This document shows, piece after piece, positions 34,601-43,600 of a stretch of 64,000 bases of DNA. The DNA is from Nocardia sp. NBC_00508. Its GTDB lineage: Bacteria; Actinomycetota; Actinomycetes; Mycobacteriales; Mycobacteriaceae. The notes beneath the pieces were generated by a model. It was not told the DNA's origin. It ran no database searches and saw only the letters and a program-made list of their open reading frames with translations. Each line of letters begins with the position of its first letter. The stretch's first letter is position 1. Location of the stretch: positions 558,001 to 622,000 of the forward strand of contig NZ_CP107852.1 of the NCBI RefSeq assembly GCF_036346875.1, read 5' to 3'. Made by a program: the position numbers and the translations under genes.

Positions 34601-37600
34601 CGCAAAAGGCAACCGCCGCCGACTCCGCCACCCGAACCACCGCGGAAAGCAACGCCCTCTCCGCCGCAGGACCCGGAAACCGGCGGATCCGGCCGGACAA
34701 GTGAACAGAACTCCGAGCGAGGATCCCGAGCCGGTTCGGCCCCCGCGCTTTCTGATCCAAGTGACCGCGCTGCGCTGGTGGTGGACCGGAATCCTGCGGC
34801 AAGGCGAGACCCAGCGGTGGCGCGTGAACTCATGCAGCGAGCACGCAGATCCGTTCACGAGTCTCTGGCCGATTGGCCGATCGAGGGACACCGAGATCGG
34901 GCCGAGGCGATCGTGCAGGAGTTGGTGCGGCGTGCGCTTGCATTTTCGGACACACATCGCCCGTCCCTGCGTGAGCCGGAGGTGTCGGTCCAGGTACTCG
35001 GACACCCCGGCAATCGGCGGGCGGTGGTGAAGGTAACCGGCCACAACAGCCGGGATCTGCCCACCCGGCCGCTGCAAGCCGAATTCGGTTGGCGCGCCGT
35101 CAGGTTGATCGAACAGACGACGGAAGCATGGGGCTACGAGTTGCCGCACGGCGCGGGAACGACGGTGTGGTTCGAGCTCCCCGAAAGCGCCGAGCAGGAT
35201 CCGTCACAGACAACGCCCAAACCCGCAGTGGACCTGACCTTCCCGCCGGGCGCCGTTGCGCGAGGCGCGTCACAAGCCAGGCGCGCCGTCAAGAACGTCC
35301 TGACACAGATCGATGTTCCGGACGATCAACTCGACAACATGGTCACGTTGGTATCGGAGTTGGTGAGCAACGTCGATCGATACGCTCCCGAGGGCCACGC
35401 GCGCGTCCGGTTGTGGGTAGACGGGAACCAGTTGCGGGTGACGATCGGCGACGAAAGCCGCGGGCTGCCTACCCGACAGAAAGAGAGCAACTTCAGCGAC
35501 TTCGACCTGCACTCAGTGGAATTCAATGAGGAAGCGTTCGATCTGGGCGCGTTGGAGGCAGGGACACACGGCCGCGGTATCGGGCTGATGGAGGAGCTTT
35601 CGAGCGTGTGGGGTGTCACCCTGAATCCAGCTGGCAAGGACATCTGGTTCGAGGTCCTGATTCCTTCGACAACACAGGCCGACACCGCCGATGCCACTAC
35701 CACACCGGAGTCCGCTCCACCGTCCGGTGCGGGGCACTTGCCGAACGCTTCTACATTGCAGCCCGGCAGGCCGACACCGTGGAACCAGCGATCGGATCCG
35801 GAACAACAGGCAGCCACCCGACACCAGGAGCGGCTTGGGTTCGGGCCCGCCGCGGGTGAGCGGTCAGGGCGTGTAGCGGTCACCGATGATCGTCGGAGGC
35901 CCGATCCTTCTCGGGGTTCGCTGGAGGCTGTTGTCGGGCGGCTGGGTGATCGGGTGGTTGGAGAATTGGTGGTGCTGGGCCGTGATGCGGTGGACGCTGC
36001 CTTCGGGGGCGGGCCGCGTGCGGGGGCCGGGCTGGAGGTATCGGTCCCCGAGGAGGTGTTCCGGTATCTGCATGGGCAGCCGGGATCGTCGCGGACGCGG
36101 GCGGCCGATGGAACTGCTCGTCTGGTCGACGCCGGGATGTCGATCGGTATGGGAGAGGACGCGGGTCCGTCACATCGTGAACTGCTCGAGCGTTCCTGGG
36201 AAACCCCGGAAGGTATCCATGTCGCGAGCCTTACCGACGTGTATGCCGTGCTCCAGGAACGTGGCTTGCCGCAGGATCTCCTCGAAACCGCGGCTATCCG
36301 GGCCCGCCTGCTCGACCCGACGCGGCCGCCGCTACCGCAGCATGTGCTGGCTCGGGAGATCGACGCCCTGCGTTCGGTTTTGCCGGCCGAAGCGCTCAAC
36401 CATCCCGATGCCGAGGTCGCGGTCCGGCTCGCCGCGAACGGGATGCACATCTGTGCCACCCTCTACGGCGATCCCGATGTCGGGCGGGCCAACCAGATCA
36501 TCGGCGACCTCGAGCTGCCCGAATATCGCGTCCCGGCGACCTACCACAACGGTTTCGGTCTCCCCGACGACGGGCGCCTGCTGCAAGCACACCTGGGCAC
36601 TATCGACGCCCGCCCGCACCAGCGGCTCGACGCGGCCGCCGCCGACACCTACAGCGACGCCGTCTACGGCAACGGCCGCCGCAGCAACAACCCGCACGGA
36701 TACGACGAACTGCGCTCGGCCCACCTCGCCCGCGCCCACGCGCTGTCCCTCGGATACGAACCCGACCGCGCCGCCCGCATCCACACCATGATCATGGGAA
36801 CCGCCTTCGACGAACGCACCAAGGCCCAAGCAGGAAAACACCACCCCGACCCCCTCGTGCAAGCCATCGCCGGAGTCGACCTGCAAACCCTCGCGAAGCC
36901 AGAGTCCCTAGAAGACACCCTCGACCTGGCAGTCGAGGACCTGACCTCCGCACGATACTCACCAGACCGCATCCTCGGCCGCACCATGGCCGACCACGGC
37001 CTGCGCATCCGCTCCACCGAAGAAGCACTGGCGATCATCGACGAATACGCCGACTACCGCCTCACCATCGACGGCGTTCCCGCCGACCGGACCGTGATGG
37101 ACGCCTTCGCCGCCCGCCTCACCGGCGACGCCGGCTTCCGCGACCCCGTCACCGGCCACCAATACCCGCCGACCTGGACCCTCGACAACCCGGCACTCCG
37201 CGCCGAACACAGCCAGAAAATACGCGAACTCAGCCAACAACTCGCCGACCGGGAAATCACCGCAACCCAAGCGCTCGACGAAGTCCGCCGCCACACCACC
37301 GCCATGCGAAATGAATGGGGCGTCCGCGACGACGCACCGACCGACCGTCCACCGTCCACCCCCTTGACGTTCTCTCATGCCGGCACCCAACCGACCCTGG
37401 AACCTGGTGCGCAGGGCTCCGCCGATCAGGGCCGAACCGCGCGGGACGAGGAGAGGTCACGTCCGAACGGCGACGGCACCGATCCGTCGCCGACTCCCGG
37501 GTTCCGCGACAGCGAGGTCAGCTGGGCGCCCCGTGTGCCGGATGCGGAGCTACCCGGGAATGCCACGCAGCCGGTGATCGACGCGAGTCCGCCCGAGAAC

Positions 37601-40600
37601 CGGTCCCATGCACCGCGGCGGACACGGTGGAGCGCGAGTTCGCCGTTGACCGCGTCGGCCATGGGCGTCCCCGACACCGAAGACCCCTTCGGCGAACACG
37701 GCAGGGCATGGGACCACGGCCGCCCGGTACCCAGACAAGTAGACAAGCTCGCGGAATTCAGCGTGCACGGCGGTGGCTGGTCCCGGGGCGAGCAACCCGA
37801 GCCGGGGGACACATCCGAGACCGATGCGGCGCCGGGTGACCCCGCTCCTGTCGACTTGTCCATAGAACCGCCTACTGCCGGGCCGCGCACAACAACACCG
37901 GGCCAGCCTGCAATCACCGGTGTGCCCATCGGGCGGGCCTGGAGCTATGTCGCCGACGAGACCCGCCGACTGGTGCAGGCGGCACTGGGCAGCTGGTCGG
38001 AGGACGCAGCTGCGACCACGGCGTCCGAGGCGGCGGGGCAGCTTTTGGATCACTACGCCAACCTGCACGCTCGGGGGCTGGACACCGCCAGGATCGACGG
38101 ACCGTCCATCGGAGTCATCCTCGACCCTCCCTGGGACGAATCAGCGGTGCCCAACGACGACCGACGCATCCTCTTCGAAATTCCCGAGGCCGGTGCGGGG
38201 CCCTCCATCATTCGCAAAGTCGCACGTGAGGGGCAGCCGCTGCAACAGCTCGCACCCATCCACGGAAGCGACCAGCTGAAGCTCCTCGATGCCGCCACCG
38301 TGCACGGCGATCCCGAGCTCCACGCGGACATGCGCGGACTCGACATCAAGCCCGACATGGCGGCCGCTGTGGCCGTGGGTCTGGGCCGCGCCACCGCTCA
38401 CCTACTGATGACACAGTTCTGGCCGGACAGAATCAAAACCACAGTGAACTCGGTCGTCGAGGACATGATCCACCACGGGATCGAGCCGGGCGCACATGCA
38501 GCACTGCTATTCACACTCGTGATGGTCCAGGACGACAACGACCAAGCCGAAATCCTCCGCATCGGCCTCCGCGTCTGGGGCACCGGTGCAGCACCAACAC
38601 TGCCGATGAACGCGCTCCACGAACCGGACCTGGCCAGATACGGACTGCGCGCCATGGACACCGGAACAGCGACGAACTCGGACAGCTATGACATCTGGGC
38701 AGTCCTCGAACTCGACACAGCAACAATTGTCGGCCTCCCACGCGGACCGACCCCGCCCGCAGCCATAACCGCAACCTCGCCGCAGGGCACGATTTCTCCC
38801 GACTGGGGCGACATGAAGCCGAACACGGGAGTCCGGGCGACCGGCGCCGTGGCCGAGGATCACACGACGCTGTGGACCAAACGCCGCCCCGCAGTGGCGA
38901 ATACAGGGCCGACCGATCCGCCGGATACCCCACCCACGCCGAGTCCCCGGCACAAAGTCACGGCAGCTGGCACCACACCGGCCGGAGCCCACGACGCGAC
39001 GTCCGCGTCGACCACGACGGACCGGGAAGCGGAGACCGCAATCTCCAGGGCGGCCGACGATATTTCCGCCGACCAGCGCACATCGACCAGCACACCCGCG
39101 CTGGGATCCCCCGACCCCGCCGAGCCATCCACGACCCGCGGCGGCGGTGCCCTGACAACTGAACCAGCACAGCATCTGGATTCCCCGGATCTGTTCGAGC
39201 CTGCGCGACCTGAGCCGTCGGTAGCCGGTGATGCATCGAATTCCGGCGGTGCGGTGGCCGAGCCCGCTGTTGCGATGTCGGGTGGCAATGCCAGCCCCTT
39301 TCAGATATTGGATGACATTGGCGATCCAGGAGATGGGTGTGTCGCGGGCTACGGGCCTGCTGGGTTGTACGGAGGGGGTGGAGTGATGCTGAGGCATGTC
39401 GATATCTTTGGAGTGGCGCGTTACTTTCTAGTGCGAATGGGGCACGGTTACGCACAAGAGAATTGGCAGCTTCCTGGTGGATCGAAGGGTTCTAATGAGA
39501 CGCCCGCAAATGCCGCCGCCCGCGAGCTCGCCGAGGAGGCGGGCGCATCACCGGACTACCTCGACCAGTTGAAATTGACCGGTCAACATGTGTTCTCACA
39601 CCCTGAACACGATTGGACGTACGTCACTTACACAGCGGACGTGCCTTATCGGCTGAATCCGACAGTAGACGGGTGGGAGACTGTTGATGCCGGGTGGTTT
39701 ACCGTTGAGGAGATACACCGTTTGGATCTGCACAGCGCGCTGCGGAGTAGCCTACCCGAGATAATGATGGCCCATCCTCCATTCGGGTCGGCGCCGGGTG
39801 ACAGTCCGGACTTTACGGAATCCGCGGAGTTCCTCGACTGGAACGTAGGCGTTGGTGAAGCCGTACCGACACTTGATCGTCTATACCCGATACCATTCGA
39901 GCGGCCGGATTCGGAATCTCGGGTGGGAACTGCCGCAACCGGCGATCGGTCACATGAACATACTTCATCGCTTACCGATTCAACAGGATCGGTGCATGTC
40001 GAGCGCGCGGAGGTGCTCACCGGGGAAGACGTCCTTGCCATCCAGGATTACACATTCCTGAATTCCAGTTCCTACAATGATCAGTTGCGGAACATATATG
40101 ATGAGGAGGATCCACTCCTCGGATACGAAGAGTTCATAGATGCAATCAACAACGCACTCGCCAAGCTGCCGGATTACGAAGGACCGGTTGTGCGCCTCAC
40201 CATGCTGTCATCCGAAATTCTCGGTCAGTACAGCGAGGGTAACACTGTAGTTGAGGCTGCCTTCACTTCGACTTCTCGGAGTATCACCAACATACCGGTC
40301 CGCGTCGCGGAAAGAGCAAATGTCGAGATGAGGATCATCAGTAAAACAGGCAAAGATGTATCGAGGATCTCCGACAAACCACGAGAGCTCGAGGTGCTAT
40401 TTCGATCGGGAACTGAGTTCTATGTCACGGAGCGCCATTTCGACCCCGTCTCGAAGCGCACTGTGATCGCGATGACAGAGATCGCCGCCGGTGGGGGGAC
40501 AGTGCAAGGCGATGCCGCGGACTTCGGCGAGCCGTCGCCGGCGGGGAATCCGGGTTCTCCGCCGACGACGGCGCTGGACTCCAAGCCGGTGCCGAAGAGC

Positions 40601-43600
40601 TATGTAGGTACGCCAGCCGATGCCTTGGACACCGACCGCAAGCGCCTGGCCCGGAATGAGGGGGTTCCGATGCAAGGAGTGACATCTGCGGAGGAGTTTC
40701 TGGGCGGCGTACATCTGGCCTTCATGACCGCGCCTGATGGTGTACCGGGCGTCGGGTCATCAGCCTCCCCGTCCTCGTCTGACGCAGCGAACAACGGGAA
40801 TCCCGGGAACGGCCACGAACAGGATGCTCCCGAACAGCGTCCATCTCAGGCGCCGGGCGAAAGGCCCCGCAATGCGCCCGTGGTGGCAGCTCTATCGGCC
40901 GTTGTCGATACCGGACTATTGGAGTTGGTCCGTGAGGCCGTCGCCGCCGAACGTGATGCTGCCGTGGTAGATCCGCATGCGGATGTGGTCCGCCGCCAGA
41001 AGCTGGACGGCATGGTCGGGCACCTCGACAAGTTGCGGGAGGTGCTTTCGCAACCGGAGGCAACCATCGCGTCGGATCGACTCCGGTTGCTAGTACAGCA
41101 TTTCCATGCTGCCGCGGAGTGGTTGGCGGCGCTGATGGACGCGAACAATGCTACCGACGGGCAGGTCTACCCCGACATTGCCGACCGTAACCGGCAGGCG
41201 GCGGAGGCAGTGGACCGCTACCGCGCAGCCGACGAGCGGGTCGAGCAAGGCGGGGCAGCGCTGCAGGCGGCCCGGGCGGACAGCTCGACCGGCGCGGGCG
41301 ACATGAGCCTCTCGGCGTCGGTCGATGTGAACCAGGTGTGGTTGGTGCGCGAGGGGATCGCGGCAGAACGGGACGCCTCAGTAGATCCGCGCGCGGCGGT
41401 GTTGCACGCGGATATGGCGCGCTATCGAAAGCTGCACGCCATGCTCGGGTTCATCGATGAGTTGGTGGCCGAGTTGGAGCGACCGCCGACCGTCCCGAGT
41501 GAACGGTTCGGGTTGTTGGTCCATCACTTCAACGCCGCGGCGGACTGGTTGGCGGCGTTGGTGGATGCGGACAAGGCCACCGACGGACAGGTCCATCCGA
41601 ACCTTCGGGATCGGGTCCGGCTGGCCGCCGAGGCCGTGAGCCGCTACCGGGCGGCTGATGCCCGAGTCGGTCAGGTCGGGGCAGCACTGGCCGCCATGAC
41701 GCAGGACCAAAATTCCGATGGCCGATCGGGATCTGCACCGGCCGAGCGGAAACAGAGCGTAGGTGCACCTCGCCCCGAACAAGAGGCGCAGTCCGAGTCT
41801 GGGCAGTCGGTGCCGGGACAGCGCCACGAGCTGCCTCCTCCGGTGCAGCAGGACCTGGGTTCGATTGCCGGATACAGCGATATCGGCGTAGGGCCCGCAG
41901 GCCGCGGCCATCACAACAATCAAGACGCCTTCGCGATCGCGAAGCTCGACGTCGCGGGGAAACCCATCCAGGTGGCCGTCGTCTGCGACGGTGTCTCGAG
42001 TTCGCGCAATGGCGAACTCGCCGCACGCACGGCGGCCGATACAGCCCGCGACTATCTGGTAGCGGCCCTGGCCGAAGTCGGCTCCGACGGGCGATTCGAT
42101 CGTGTGTCGATAGTGCAGGGAGCGACCGCAGCAGCACGACAGGCGGTCCGCGCCTTGGCCGAACTGCCGGAATACCGTGGGCTGCCCCACCCCCCGGCGT
42201 GCACAGTCGTGCTGGCACTGGAAGAGCACGACCAGGTCACCTTGGACTGGGAAGGCGACAGCCGGGCATATTGGCTGGACGAGAATGCCCCCGACTCCGA
42301 GAGTTTGACCAGGGACGACTCGATCGTCCCGCTACTGGTCGACACCGGCACCCCCGAAGCCGAAGCACTCGAACATGCCTACGCTCATCACATTTCCCGC
42401 TACCTGGGAATGCCTCCAGGAAGTGAACAGCCGTCCCATGCCAAGACGATTCCCCTTCCCCGCAAAGGGCACCTGCTGTTGTGCACGGACGGACTGTGGG
42501 GGAAGACCTTCGCGGCCGAGTCCCTCGCGAACGTCCTCCAGCACGCGCAGGACCAGTCCCCTGGCGACCTTCTCGCCGCGCTGCGCGCCTTCCGACAGAA
42601 CGCGCTGCGGAAAAAGGACCGCGACAACATCACCGGCGTCCTGGTAAACCACACATCACCCGCACCCACGACCAGTCGCTCGACCGCGAAATCCGGCGGC
42701 GGTGCACCAGCCCCCGGCCCAGGACTGTCTTTCCATCCACACGTCGGTCCGGACGAAGTACTCGATGTCCGCCCCGGCGTCCCAACCCCCGGCCACGACG
42801 GCTTCGGCGATGTCGACGAGTTCGGCAATCGGACGCGCAGTGGAGCGATGGCTACCCATGTCCCCGCAGACGGACCGATGCAGGAGTTCGGTTTCAATCC
42901 CTGGACCGGAAGGCCGTGGCGGGTACTGCGTTTCGGTAATCGAAATCAACCGGATACACCGGGGAACCCGCAACCGCAGGGCGGCACATCCGAGCAGCAG
43001 GACGTGCCCGAGCCTTCGCCGATAACGCCTGATTCTCCGGAAACATCCGCCGCGGCGAATGATTCCAGCATCGAGCCGAGCGGATCCGAGCAGTCCAGCA
43101 AAACTGAGCCGTCGAACGACAGCGAAGGTGCCAAAAGGACCACATCACTGCTGAGTGTGATTCGCGCCGACCCCGCTTTCGGCATACGCCTCGCCACCGA
43201 GGCCACCCACACGGGCGGAATGGTACTGGCGTCGACGGCGATGGGCCTTTACGTGGCCGCGGAGGCCGGACCTGTGGCGTTGGGTGTCGGTGAGCTGATC
43301 ACCAGCGCGCTACCGATCGCCGTTGCACCGTTCGCGGGATATCTGGCCGACCACGGCTCGCCCAGGAGAGTAATGCTGAGCGGTCTGGGCATAGGGTCGG
43401 CAGGAGCACTGTTGGCGATTGCCGCGGTGGCGGCTCAAAATTCATACACCATCCCCGGGCTCGTCGGAGCAACGACGCTGGAAGTAGTCTCGAACCAGCT
43501 TTATAGGGCAACGATGTTCCGGTACCTCCAAGAGGAGGCCGGCGACGCGCAAGAAGGACTGGAACGCTTCCATTCCGTCGCAGGGGAAGGCATTTCACTC

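Noticed and set aside
32929..35149. Long frames antisense to the proline-rich stalk of the giant gene
   Set aside because: The complementary frames of Pro-rich GC DNA read as Gly/Arg/Trp-rich protein; no motif, and the giant frame is continuous through this region.
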